The notes under the pieces are model-generated. The model ran no database searches. It saw nothing but the letters and a program-made list of their open reading frames with translations, and was not told where the DNA came from. From an uncultured bacterium (GTDB lineage Bacteria > Cyanobacteriota > Vampirovibrionia > Gastranaerophilales > Gastranaerophilaceae), in NCBI GenBank assembly GCA_949286705.1, contig CASEDF010000003.1:91721-155720 (forward strand): a stretch of 64,000 nt of DNA. Reading direction: 5' to 3'. Below are positions 1 through 8,087 of this stretch, in pieces; positions within the stretch are counted from its first letter, which is position 1; each line of letters starts with the position of its first letter. The position numbers and the translations under genes were made by a program.

Positions 1-623
1 GATTTATAAGCGATAAGAAAAAACTTCAGGAAAGGCTGGATGCGATTTTAGACAAAGATCAGCACAAATATTACCTTGATGAGGCTGACCACTGGTTTAC
101 AATCGGGCATGAAAACGCGCATTCTCTGGGACCTAAAAAGGCTTGCGAAAAACTCGGTAAATACAGAAATATTATTGAGGAAAATAAGGCGGATATGGCA
201 TCTTTAGCTTTTGTTGACCTGTTGACGGAACTCGGAATGTATACAGATGAACAGCGCAAACAAATTCTCGTAACCGTTGTGGCTGATAACTTTTTGAAAT
301 CAAAACCGAATTTAAGCCAGGCACACCGCGTCAGAACGGTTATGCAGAACAAATATATGGCAGAACGCGGCGCATATGAGCTTGTTGACGGAAAAATCCA
401 CGTTAATATAGACAAAGTCGTTCCCGCAGCTCAAGAAATGCTCAAAGAGATTATCCGCCTTCAAATAGACGAAGATTTTGAACGTGCGGATAAATACGTT
501 AAGAAAAATTTTGTCTGGACTGATAATATGGAAATTATTGCAAAAGCGCTTCAAAAAGTCAGCAAAACCCTTAACGGCAAACTCGAAACCAAACTCGCCG
601 ATAAGCTTGCAAAAGAAAAATAA
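1..623 (+). CDS. M49-like zinc peptidase (dipeptidyl-peptidase III-like), C-terminal part
   Basis: The frame is open from base 3, so the gene begins left of the window; 206 C-terminal residues are visible. HENAH (visible residues 36-40) followed about 20 residues later by EENKAD (59-64) matches the HExxH plus downstream glutamate zinc site of M49-like hydrolases. Those enzymes are zinc metallopeptidases that usually trim dipeptides from peptide N-termini. The rest is helical and lysine-rich, with no signal or membrane segment visible. The internal ATG at 195 has no ribosome-binding site and lies after the zinc site, so it is not the start. Exact substrate is unknown; the family call is moderately secure. 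Confidence 0.7.
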   Translation, partial: FISDKKKLQERLDAILDKDQHKYYLDEADHWFTIGHENAHSLGPKKACEKLGKYRNIIEENKADMASLAFVDLLTELGMYTDEQRKQILVTVVADNFLKSKPNLSQAHRVRTVMQNKYMAERGAYELVDGKIHVNIDKVVPAAQEMLKEIIRLQIDEDFERADKYVKKNFVWTDNMEIIAKALQKVSKTLNGKLETKLADKLAKEK

Positions 624-649
624 CTTAACATAAAAGGCAATTTATAAAG

Positions 650-684
650 TCCCCTTGTTTTTATATAAATAACGAGGGGATTTT
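650..684 (+). promoter_or_regulatory. Hairpin sequestering the ribosome-binding site of the 685-1209 gene
   Basis: TCCCCTTGTT (650-659) pairs with AACGAGGGGA (671-680), which contains the GAGGGG Shine-Dalgarno; ATG follows four bases later. It could alternatively terminate the upstream gene, but the trailing T tract is only four bases long. A second gene in this window (12288) has the same arrangement. Confidence 0.5.
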
Positions 685-1209
685 ATGCCAGACACGGGGA
701 AAATACAACAGAATGTATCAATCCAGAGTTTCCAGTCATTTAACGGGGACAATCAGACTATTGCCATGTACGGCGTAAATTATAAACCGTGCGAAAGCGT
801 TTCGCTGTTTGCGGGCGGCGGTCTTGATACGAATTTGAAAGATTACACGGGAGGCGTGGTTGATTTGAAAGGCAATGTCGCGTTCAATCCTAATTACGGC
901 GTGCAAACCCGTGTCAGAACTTATGCCGGCGACGGCAAACTCGCCACTCAGGTGAGAATTTCTCCCTATATTCAGGAAAATATCGGCAAAAACGTTACGC
1001 TTTACGTAAACCCTTACTATGCCTATAAAGCAGACTATCTCACTCCGGATAAAAGTAATCACTCATTGGGAATTTTCGGCGGCGCTAATTTTAAAGTTAA
1101 TGATAAAACCGTGATTTTTGCGGAAATTCAGCGCTATAACCTCCAAAATCCGACGGATAATTCACCCCGAAATTGGAGTGCAAATGTCGGCATAACTTAT
1201 AAATTTTAG
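685..1209 (+). CDS. Small beta-barrel-like outer membrane protein, hypothetical
   Basis: 174 residues made almost entirely of alternating polar/hydrophobic strands (for example VSLFAGGGL, NVTLYVNPYYAYK, WSANVGITYKF), ending in phenylalanine as many outer membrane beta-barrels do. I infer a small 8-stranded barrel or porin-like protein. There is no recognisable N-terminal signal peptide from the ATG at 685, which is odd for an exported barrel; the start has a good GAGGGG ribosome-binding site, so a missed upstream start is unlikely (stop codons lie upstream). Its stop overlaps the folE2 stop tail-to-tail by four bases. Function unknown. Confidence 0.55.
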   Translation: MPDTGKIQQNVSIQSFQSFNGDNQTIAMYGVNYKPCESVSLFAGGGLDTNLKDYTGGVVDLKGNVAFNPNYGVQTRVRTYAGDGKLATQVRISPYIQENIGKNVTLYVNPYYAYKADYLTPDKSNHSLGIFGGANFKVNDKTVIFAEIQRYNLQNPTDNSPRNWSANVGITYKF

Positions 1210-1985
1210 TTTGACTCCTTTTGATAAGCCCAGGCAGAGTGGTTGTGAATACTTTCAAAAGCTTCGCATTCAACTTCAAACTCTTTAACAACGGGGTGTC
1301 TGCGGAGTTTTACGACAACATCACGCAGCACATCTTCAACAAATTTCGGGTTATCCCACGCTTTTTCGGTTACGAATTTTTCGTCTTTGCGCTTTAAAAG
1401 AGGATATACAGGACATGACGCGCAGCTTTCAATAAGCTCTATCAAATCCTCAAGCCAGATATGCTTATTCTCATCATAAGAAACTTTAACCGAAATATAA
1501 GCACGCTGATTGTGCGCCCCGTTTTCGGAAATTTCTTTTGAACACGGGCAAAGTGTTGTCACAGGCACCACAACGCCTAAGATAAATTTGTAATTCCCGT
1601 CTTTTATCCGTCCTTCAAATGTACATTCGTAGCTCATCGGTGCGCTGAAGCCCGTAACCGGTGCGGATTTGTCAATGAAATATTTGAACTTGAATTCAAG
1701 ATCGCCGCTTTGGGCATGAAGTTTTTTGATAATTTTTTCAAGACAGCCTTTTATATCAACCCCCAGAAGATTCTTGGTCTGCCATTCGCTCAAAACTTCC
1801 ACAAATCGTGACATGTGTGTTCCTTTGTATTTTTTGGGCAAAGAAACACTCACGCGGGCTTTTGCACAGACTGTCTGGTTGGAATTGTTTTTCCTCTGGA
1901 TTATCAAAGGCAGTTCAATATGCTTAATCCCGACTTTTTGTATGTCGACTTCTCTTGTGTCTTCCAAACTCTGTATATCTTTCAT
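1206..1985 (-). CDS. folE2: GTP cyclohydrolase I type IB (FolE2 / MptA family)
   Basis: Converts GTP to dihydroneopterin triphosphate, the first step of folate and queuosine precursor synthesis. Type IB enzymes replace FolE and use other metals when zinc is scarce. The 259-residue length is normal for the family. Seen: the GFSAPMSYECTFEG strand near 112-125 and the conserved VPVTTLCPCSKEIS block near 140-153 with metal-ligand cysteines at 146/148, then GAHNQRA. QueA is in the same window (16.5 kb), consistent with a queuosine role. A TGGTATAAT extended -10 lies six bases upstream of the ATG, so the mRNA is probably leaderless. Confidence 0.93.
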   Translation of the reverse strand: MKDIQSLEDTREVDIQKVGIKHIELPLIIQRKNNSNQTVCAKARVSVSLPKKYKGTHMSRFVEVLSEWQTKNLLGVDIKGCLEKIIKKLHAQSGDLEFKFKYFIDKSAPVTGFSAPMSYECTFEGRIKDGNYKFILGVVVPVTTLCPCSKEISENGAHNQRAYISVKVSYDENKHIWLEDLIELIESCASCPVYPLLKRKDEKFVTEKAWDNPKFVEDVLRDVVVKLRRHPVVKEFEVECEAFESIHNHSAWAYQKESN

Positions 1986-1991
1986 ACCTGA

Positions 1992-2000
1992 ATTATACCA
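1992..2000 (-). promoter_or_regulatory. Extended -10 (TGGTATAAT) of folE2, leaderless type
   Basis: On the minus strand TGGTATAAT is followed by exactly six bases and then the folE2 ATG (1985-1983), putting the expected transcription start at or next to the start codon. A possible -35 TTGAGA sits at 2017-2022 with a long 19-base spacer. Confidence 0.45.
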
Positions 2001-2011
2001 GAAAGATAATT

Positions 2012-2755
2012 TTACATCTCAAAAAGTTTGTAAAGCACGATCGCACACGAAATACTAAGATTTAAAGATTCCACGCCGTCTTCCATTTCTATTTTTACGC
2101 TGTCCGTTGAAAAGTTTTGCAGCTCTTTACTCAATCCGTCAGCCTCAGAACCGAACATTATAAGACACGGCAGTTTAGTATGAAAATCTTTCAGATAATT
2201 TTTTGCTCTAGGCAGCGTTGCTATCCTGTTGTACTTTGTAAAGATTTCTTCAAGTTCGTTATGATTTTTAATATCAAAAACCGGAATTTTCCACAAATTT
2301 CCGACGGCAGAGCGGATACATTTCGGGTTGTACAAATCCACGCTGTCCCCGTACAAAACAACCGCATCAACCCCGAATGCGGCGGATGTCCGCAATATCG
2401 TCCCGAGGTTTCCCGCGTCTTTTATCCCCTCCAAAAGCACAACTTTTTTTGCGGATTTTAAAATTTCAATGTCGTATTTTTTCTTAAAAGCTACCCCGAC
2501 CGCCTCCGGCGCCGTGTCTGTAGTGGAAATCTTTTTCAAAACAGGTTCGGTTGTCAAAATTACTTTGTCCCCTAAAAATTTGTATTCATCCGCTTTTTTG
2601 TCCGAAACAAATATGTAATCAAACTCTATGCCTGAATTGTAAGCCCCTTCAATCGCCTTAAATCCTTCCAGCAGAAATTTTTCCGTCCTGTATTTTTTCT
2701 GCTGAAGCTTTACGGTTTCTTTTACAAGATTGTTGTTTACGCTCGTAATTTCCAT
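2012..2755 (-). CDS. SpoU/TrmH-family RNA 2'-O-methyltransferase
   Basis: Transfers a methyl group from S-adenosylmethionine to a ribose 2'-OH of rRNA or tRNA. The three SpoU motifs are present in order: motif 1 EGIKDAGNLGTILRTSAAFG (Asn and Arg of the active site, about residues 109-128), motif 2 MFGSEADGLS (about 200), and motif 3 VESLNLSISCAIVLY (about 227-242). The N-terminal part (LEGFKAIEGA) looks like the substrate-binding domain of the RlmB/TsnR type. 247 residues is usual. Its ATG immediately follows the stop of the aminopeptidase gene, so the two are co-transcribed. The target nucleotide cannot be read from the sequence. Confidence 0.88.
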   Translation of the reverse strand: MEITSVNNNLVKETVKLQQKKYRTEKFLLEGFKAIEGAYNSGIEFDYIFVSDKKADEYKFLGDKVILTTEPVLKKISTTDTAPEAVGVAFKKKYDIEILKSAKKVVLLEGIKDAGNLGTILRTSAAFGVDAVVLYGDSVDLYNPKCIRSAVGNLWKIPVFDIKNHNELEEIFTKYNRIATLPRAKNYLKDFHTKLPCLIMFGSEADGLSKELQNFSTDSVKIEMEDGVESLNLSISCAIVLYKLFEM

Positions 2756-4318
2756 CTAAATCACCCCGAATTCTTCAAGCCATTCTTTTTCAATATTGGT
2801 CAAAAGCGTGTAATCAATGAGTTTTTTCTCATAAGGCATTTTGACAAACGAATTTATTTTTCCGTTTTTTAAATAGCAGGAATTTTCAAGCCTTACACCG
2901 AAATGTTCCGCGTTATAAAGTCCCGGTTCAATGGTAAAGCACATGTTGTCCGTCAAAGGCACCTTTGCGATTTCACCTTTTCCGAGGTTTGGCGGGGCTT
3001 CGTGGACGTTTATGCCGATACCGTGTCCGAGTCCGTGATTAAACACAAATCCGTCAATTTTGTTTTCGTCAAAAAATACGCGTGCCTCGCTGTCAATGTC
3101 GTAACCCGTCATTCCGTCTTTGATTTCGGTGTTATAAGCATGCAAAAATGCTCTTAAAATCGTTGTGTAAACCCGCTTTTGCAATTCACAAGGTTCGCCT
3201 TTTACAAAAACTCTCGTAATATCGGTTGCAAGTCCGCCTTCAAAATACGCACCGCAGTCGATTAAAACAAGGCTCCCGTCTTTCAAAACCTCGTCGGGCG
3301 AGGATTTTGAATAATGCGCAAGTGCGGAATTCTTGTCCTTCGCGACAATCGAATTGAAGCTCAAACCTTTTGCGCCGTTTTTAATGAATTCTTCTTCAAG
3401 TTTGCAGGCGATATCAAATTCCGAAATATTTTCAACGGAATTTATATAATCGCGGATTGCCCGAACAGCCTTATCCGTGCGGCAAAAAGCGTCTTTATAA
3501 TGCGCGATTTCCGCGTCTGTTTTAACTGCCTTCATCAACTTAACAGGGCTTGATTTCATTTCCTGCGCGCGGTTTCCCAAAAGTCCGTAATCATAAGCGT
3601 TTATCGAGCTTTTGTCTACGTAAATTTTTTTATCAAGATTCTTGATAAATTCTTCAAACTTATCAAGCCTGTTTTCTTCAAAAAGCAGGGCTTTGTCTTT
3701 CAAAATGACTGCTTTTGCCTTGATTTTGGCAGAAAACGGCATGGAAAAGTCCCTTAAATTAAAAAGATACGAAACCTCTTCCAAATTCGTCAAAAGGATT
3801 GCCTCGTCATCGTTGAGCTTGATTTGAGCGATTTTTTCTTCGCTCGTGAGTCCGGTTAAATTTTTATCAAGCGGTATGATTTCGGAGTTTTGTGCTGACG
3901 TGAAAATATCCAGCGGGTCTTTGTCTAAAAGCTTAATTTTGCGCTGTTTTTGTATCAAATCAACCGCAGACTGCGGATTTTTTTCGGAAAAAAGCCCCAG
4001 AACCGCATCCGGCGGAATGTTTTTGAGCATTTCTTCAAGAAAAGTCTGACCGGTTTGCAGTTTTACAACTGTTGTAATATTCGGGTCAACCTCCAAATCC
4101 GCCTGAATATGATACCTTCCGTCAACAAACAAAAGAACTCTGTCCGGTGTCACAAGCGCATCGCCTGTTGAGCCTGTGAAGTTCGTCAGGTGGTAACGTG
4201 AATTTTCGCTCAGGGTATTGTATTCCACCAAAAATTTGTTAGTGGAATTCACAAGCAGGTAATCGACCTTTTGTTCGGTCATAAATTCCCGAAGCACCGT
4301 CAAAACGTGATTTGTCAT
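2756..4318 (-). CDS. Xaa-Pro aminopeptidase (M24 family)
   Basis: Removes an N-terminal residue preceding proline from peptides; a dinuclear metal enzyme. The C-terminal pita-bread domain shows all five ligand motifs: LVLIDCGAYFEGGLATDITR (two Asp), NHGLGHGIGINVHEAPP (His), FTIEPGLY (Glu) and GVRLENSCYL (Glu). Residues 1 to about 280 form the creatinase-like N-domain typical of longer family members; 520 residues fits the two-domain eukaryote/gut-bacterial type. Its ATG overlaps the parvulin stop by one base and its stop abuts the methyltransferase start, giving a three-gene operon. Probably cytoplasmic, as there is no signal peptide. Confidence 0.92.
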   Translation of the reverse strand: MTNHVLTVLREFMTEQKVDYLLVNSTNKFLVEYNTLSENSRYHLTNFTGSTGDALVTPDRVLLFVDGRYHIQADLEVDPNITTVVKLQTGQTFLEEMLKNIPPDAVLGLFSEKNPQSAVDLIQKQRKIKLLDKDPLDIFTSAQNSEIIPLDKNLTGLTSEEKIAQIKLNDDEAILLTNLEEVSYLFNLRDFSMPFSAKIKAKAVILKDKALLFEENRLDKFEEFIKNLDKKIYVDKSSINAYDYGLLGNRAQEMKSSPVKLMKAVKTDAEIAHYKDAFCRTDKAVRAIRDYINSVENISEFDIACKLEEEFIKNGAKGLSFNSIVAKDKNSALAHYSKSSPDEVLKDGSLVLIDCGAYFEGGLATDITRVFVKGEPCELQKRVYTTILRAFLHAYNTEIKDGMTGYDIDSEARVFFDENKIDGFVFNHGLGHGIGINVHEAPPNLGKGEIAKVPLTDNMCFTIEPGLYNAEHFGVRLENSCYLKNGKINSFVKMPYEKKLIDYTLLTNIEKEWLEEFGVI

Positions 4319-4599
4319 TAATTTTTACCGGTAAGTTGGATTAAATGCCAGCCGAATTGGGTTTGAACAGGGTCGGACACCTCGCCCACTTCCATATTAA
4401 ATGCCGCATCTTCAAACGGTTTGACCATCATTCCGCGTCCGAAATATCCTAAATCGCCGCCTGCGCTGCCTGACGGGCATAAAGAATTTTCCTGTGCAGC
4501 TTCTGCAAATGATTTGCCGCCTTTGATTTCGTCCAATAGTTTTTCAGCTTCTTCTCTGGTTTTTACAAGAATATGGCTTGCTCTTACTTCTGTTGTCAT
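4318..4599 (-). CDS. Parvulin-type peptidyl-prolyl cis-trans isomerase
   Basis: A free-standing 93-residue rotamase domain: ASHILVKTREEAEKLL at the start, GGDLGYFGRGMM near 48-59, and VGEVSDPVQTQFGWHLIQL at the end are the PPIC family signatures. It catalyses proline isomerisation during protein folding. I chose the ATG at 4599 because AGGAGT lies just upstream; the longer frame to 4647 has no ribosome-binding site and adds unrelated sequence. No signal peptide, so it is cytoplasmic, like the small PpiC-type proteins. First gene of an operon with aminopeptidase P and the RNA methyltransferase. Confidence 0.92.
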   Translation of the reverse strand: MTTEVRASHILVKTREEAEKLLDEIKGGKSFAEAAQENSLCPSGSAGGDLGYFGRGMMVKPFEDAAFNMEVGEVSDPVQTQFGWHLIQLTGKN

Positions 4600-4722
4600 A
4601 ATTACTCCTTTTTTATGGATTATAACCCAAAAAATCGCGCCGTGCAAGATGATAAACTAAGATACCCAAGAATTTATTGCCGGCCAATCCGGCCTGCGAT
4701 AACCAATTGGCGCGGATGCATG

Positions 4723-4750
4723 AAAAAAGAGCGCTTGCGCGCCCTTTTTT
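4723..4750. terminator. Bidirectional intrinsic terminator
   Basis: A-tract, GAGCGC stem, TTGC loop, GCGCCC stem (one mismatch), T-tract. Lies just past the pilin-like gene stop and can end transcription from either side. Confidence 0.75.
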
Positions 4751-4769
4751 GTTATCTTTATTCAATAAA

Positions 4770-5546
4770 TTACTTACCGAATAATACTGCTCTTGCAGAA
4801 GCTGTAGCCGGTTCAAATGTTTGACCGTGGAAGATTACAGGGAACAAGTCAGTAATTTCAGATGATTCACAAGAACCTGCATCTGCATTAGCACAAGAAA
4901 TAACTGTGTTCGGACCGGTTGCACCGTTTACATCGATGAAACCATAGCAGTTATTTTGAACTGCTGCAGAATCAGTACAATCATGAGCATTTTTAAAATA
5001 CCAGAAAGCAGTACCGTCAGCGAATGAATATTTAGCATAGTTAGCAGGTGTAGCATCCATTGTTACGCTGACTTTAATTGTACCATCAGAGTCACATTCG
5101 TCTGCCAATTCACCATTTGCAGGATCTGCCGGCGGAGTCCAGTTGTCAGCACTGCCTGTACAATTAAGAGTATAAGTAACTACAGGTGTAGTTGCATCAT
5201 CACCAGAACCTTCAGTCAATGTAGGTGCTGTTGTGTAAGAATCAGAAATTTCAGTAGCTGATTGCATTCTGCCTTTCAACATAAGACCTAAAGAACCAGC
5301 GTTAGTTCCGAATGTATCAGAACTAGTTCCTGTATCAGCTGCAAGTGTAGAAAGATCTGTATCTTCCATTGCAATGTTCATCAATACTGCCTGGTTCAAT
5401 GTTGATAATGCTTTTTTGTAAGCTGTTTTGAACTGTGCGCCATTAGTGTTTGAAATCAATGTCGGAATAGTCATGGCAGCAACTACACCGATGATACCCA
5501 AAGTGATTAACACTTCGGCCAAAGTAAAACCGAATCTTTTTGTCAT
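4770..5546 (-). CDS. Type IV pilin-like protein (prepilin N-terminal methylation motif)
   Basis: The N-terminus has a short basic leader then G^FTLAEVLITLGIIGVVAAM, a class III signal with the prepilin-peptidase cleavage site before Phe and Glu at +5, followed by a 20-residue hydrophobic helix. It would be processed and assembled into a pilus or type II secretion pseudopilus. The remaining 220 residues are acidic, Ala/Thr-rich and low in similarity to known pilins, with several cysteines (NCTGSADNW, DECDSDG, NAHDCTDSA, NNCYGF) that may pair outside the cell. 258 residues; no assembly genes are nearby, so it is a stand-alone minor-pilin type. Strong promoter upstream at 5615-5643. Confidence 0.9.
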   Translation of the reverse strand: MTKRFGFTLAEVLITLGIIGVVAAMTIPTLISNTNGAQFKTAYKKALSTLNQAVLMNIAMEDTDLSTLAADTGTSSDTFGTNAGSLGLMLKGRMQSATEISDSYTTAPTLTEGSGDDATTPVVTYTLNCTGSADNWTPPADPANGELADECDSDGTIKVSVTMDATPANYAKYSFADGTAFWYFKNAHDCTDSAAVQNNCYGFIDVNGATGPNTVISCANADAGSCESSEITDLFPVIFHGQTFEPATASARAVLFGK

Positions 5547-5614
5547 AATCTTTTCACCTTTCTTTTTTTTGTACTAATAAAGCTATGAACAATTTTATCT
5601 TTACTAATGCGATT

Positions 5615-5643
5615 ATAATATCAATTTTTTCAAAAGGTGTCAA
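5615..5643 (-). promoter_or_regulatory. Promoter of the pilin-like gene
   Basis: Minus strand TTGACA (5643-5638), 17-base spacer, TATTAT (5620-5615). It lies 69 bases upstream of the pilin start, which also has a GAAAGGTG ribosome-binding site. Confidence 0.65.
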
Positions 5644-5673
5644 GCATATGTATGATTTTTAACAAAAATATTT

Positions 5674-7944
5674 TTAAGCCTTCAAAAGCTCAAATACGCG
5701 AAACTCACCGTTTTTAAGCTCTTTCAGCTCCAAATCGTGCCCGTTTTGTTCGCAAATAATTTTTTCAAATTTATCTTTTTTCAGGACATGCTCTCCAACT
5801 ATAGTATAGTCCACGGGAAGATGGACAACTTTATTAAACACACTTTCGCCCTCAACCCATTCCTGATAGCTTCCGCCGTTTTCATCAGTTTTGGAGACCT
5901 TTTCCACCGGATATTTATAATTTGCCGTAACCAAAAACGCTGTTTTTAAAGGTTCCTTTGTAATAAGCCATGAAACAAATCCGTCATCATCCTGTTCAAT
6001 AATCTGTGCTTCGCCGTCGGTTATAACGGGCTGTGACTTTACAAAACAGTCGATTGCATTGAATTTATCGTAAAATTCCTGATTATTTTCTCTCGGCATG
6101 GAAACTTCTTCACCGATTGCATGCTCAATACCTCTTTGTGTAAAGCTTTCATCTCCGTCAACATAGAGCATGGAACGCTGGGCAAATTTTCCGCCCGGCA
6201 AAAATTTATACTTAAACCACTTAAACAACGCGCCGTCTTCGCCCAATTGCCCCGGATACTGGTCAATGCATCTGAATTCACCGTCTTGATTGTTGTATGT
6301 TTTTAAAATTGACAAATGATTTCCGGGTTTGAATTTGACGTTATAATTTGTCAGATACCGGTTATCTTCCGTAATCTGTTCCGGTGTTTTGGAGGATTGC
6401 GACACAATATCATTTCCCCATAAAATATCAAACGCCATATCCTCGTGGTATTCTTTATAGAAATTATCCCAGAGCATGTACTCCGCAAGAGTCGCAAAAT
6501 AAGGAATTTTTTCTTTCATTGCTCTGTTAAGCTTGCCAAGCACCACTCTCGGCGCGCGGTAGCTTATCGGGGTTCCGTCAAGCTCTGAAACGTTATCCAC
6601 GACATGATCAATATGATCCACCCTGAAACCGTCAAAATTATATTCAGCCTGAAGGTTCTTCATGTAATTTATAAAATACTCAATAACCGGCTCATTAAAG
6701 CTTCCGCTCTCCAAAAACGCGAAATAATAAGGCGTCTGGCAGTCAAGGTTTGCAAAACACGTAACGTCTTCACCTTTGTAATCATAGTGTTTAAATGTCG
6801 GATAGCCGCCGCATTCGCTCATTTTGTCATAAACCGGAACTCCTGCCGAGCACCATGCCCCGCCCGGTGCCGGCCATAATCCCTCTTTTATAAGTGTTTG
6901 TATAATATCAAGCTGTTTTGTTATATCTTCTTCGGTTAATTTTTTATCCGCTTTAACGTTCTCAAGCTCTGCGACAATTTCTTTTACACGTTTTTGGATT
7001 TTAAATTGAGGGGCTTTTTCAAGCATTTTATTTGAATATTCTTTTTTAAATTCCTCCATTTTGGTTTCAAATTGAGTCAGAATATTTCTGTAATATTCGC
7101 TCAATTCGCCGGAGGAGCCGCCCTGTTTATAAATCCCTTTGACAACTTCAATATCTTCCGAATCAAAGACATCGCCCATCAATCTGGCAACTTCTTCAAC
7201 TTTTGAATCAAGCTCTTTTTGCAATGCGGTTATATCAAACCAGCGTGCTATATGCGGATTTGCAAGCACGGCTTTTGAAAATCTTCCCGTCTGCGGCAGA
7301 ATATCATAAATAACGGGATGCCCCGCAAGCTGCGCCATCTGAATAAAGAGTTTGACCTGACCTTTTGCATCCAGACCCGTTATTTTTTCGATATCTTTAT
7401 CAAGAAGATTTTCGCTCACTTCCGAACTTTTTGGCAGATATGCACAGCCGAATTCCCGCGGATGAAAAGGTATAAGATAAATCGTTGTGTTGTATATATT
7501 ATTTGCCAAATTGCCTGACGGTAAGATTAAAAGCTGTTTCAGCCAGTCGAAAAATTTGCCGGCTTCGCCTTTTTTATTTCCCAAACCTGCAAGGTTGATT
7601 AATTTTATATCATGACCTTCTTTTTTTATCCAGTCGGAAGTTTTTTCATTATTACGCTCAAGAACGCTTGATTTTTCAAACTTGAATTCCCCGTCTTTGA
7701 AAACTCCCTCTTTCTTCCATTTTTCACGCAGAGCAAAAAGCGTTTCTGCCTCGGTTAATTCATCCAGAGCCTTGAAATAAGGATACGGAAGATATCCGTT
7801 TTCTCTCACCTGATTTTCCAAATATTTTTTTCTGTCATCGGGAATATTCTCAACACCGTATTCCCTGCATAACTTTGTGTAAATTCCGTTTATAATACTA
7901 TCTGCCGGCTCGGCTTTTTTGCCGAATAAAAAATCAAAAATCAT
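5674..7944 (-). CDS. GH13-type (alpha-amylase family) glycoside hydrolase/transferase
   Basis: 756 residues. The (beta/alpha)8 catalytic motifs are in the second half: FDGFRVDHIDH (nucleophile Asp, about 445), YFATLAEYMLW (acid/base Glu, about 490) and LKTYNNQDGE (about 550, the third carboxylate region). Before them, IYLIPFHPREFG and HPVIYDILPQTGRF resemble early barrel strands. About 130 N-terminal residues and a charged coiled segment (about 260-350) are unusual insertions. Acts on alpha-glucans or sucrose-like substrates in the cytoplasm, since no signal peptide is seen; hydrolase versus phosphorylase/transferase cannot be told. A TATAAT (minus strand, at 7969-7974) and a GGGAGAAAG ribosome-binding site precede the ATG. 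Confidence 0.8.
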   Translation of the reverse strand: MIFDFLFGKKAEPADSIINGIYTKLCREYGVENIPDDRKKYLENQVRENGYLPYPYFKALDELTEAETLFALREKWKKEGVFKDGEFKFEKSSVLERNNEKTSDWIKKEGHDIKLINLAGLGNKKGEAGKFFDWLKQLLILPSGNLANNIYNTTIYLIPFHPREFGCAYLPKSSEVSENLLDKDIEKITGLDAKGQVKLFIQMAQLAGHPVIYDILPQTGRFSKAVLANPHIARWFDITALQKELDSKVEEVARLMGDVFDSEDIEVVKGIYKQGGSSGELSEYYRNILTQFETKMEEFKKEYSNKMLEKAPQFKIQKRVKEIVAELENVKADKKLTEEDITKQLDIIQTLIKEGLWPAPGGAWCSAGVPVYDKMSECGGYPTFKHYDYKGEDVTCFANLDCQTPYYFAFLESGSFNEPVIEYFINYMKNLQAEYNFDGFRVDHIDHVVDNVSELDGTPISYRAPRVVLGKLNRAMKEKIPYFATLAEYMLWDNFYKEYHEDMAFDILWGNDIVSQSSKTPEQITEDNRYLTNYNVKFKPGNHLSILKTYNNQDGEFRCIDQYPGQLGEDGALFKWFKYKFLPGGKFAQRSMLYVDGDESFTQRGIEHAIGEEVSMPRENNQEFYDKFNAIDCFVKSQPVITDGEAQIIEQDDDGFVSWLITKEPLKTAFLVTANYKYPVEKVSKTDENGGSYQEWVEGESVFNKVVHLPVDYTIVGEHVLKKDKFEKIICEQNGHDLELKELKNGEFRVFELLKA

Positions 7945-8087
7945 GATACTTTCTCCCTGGTAAAGAAAATTATATCATAAAATTTTTCATATTAATCAGC
8001 GCCGTCAATAATATTGTCCTGTTGGGTAATGGAATTCGCTTTACGGGTATCCTTAAATTGACTTATCAAAGAAAAGAGGTATTACAA

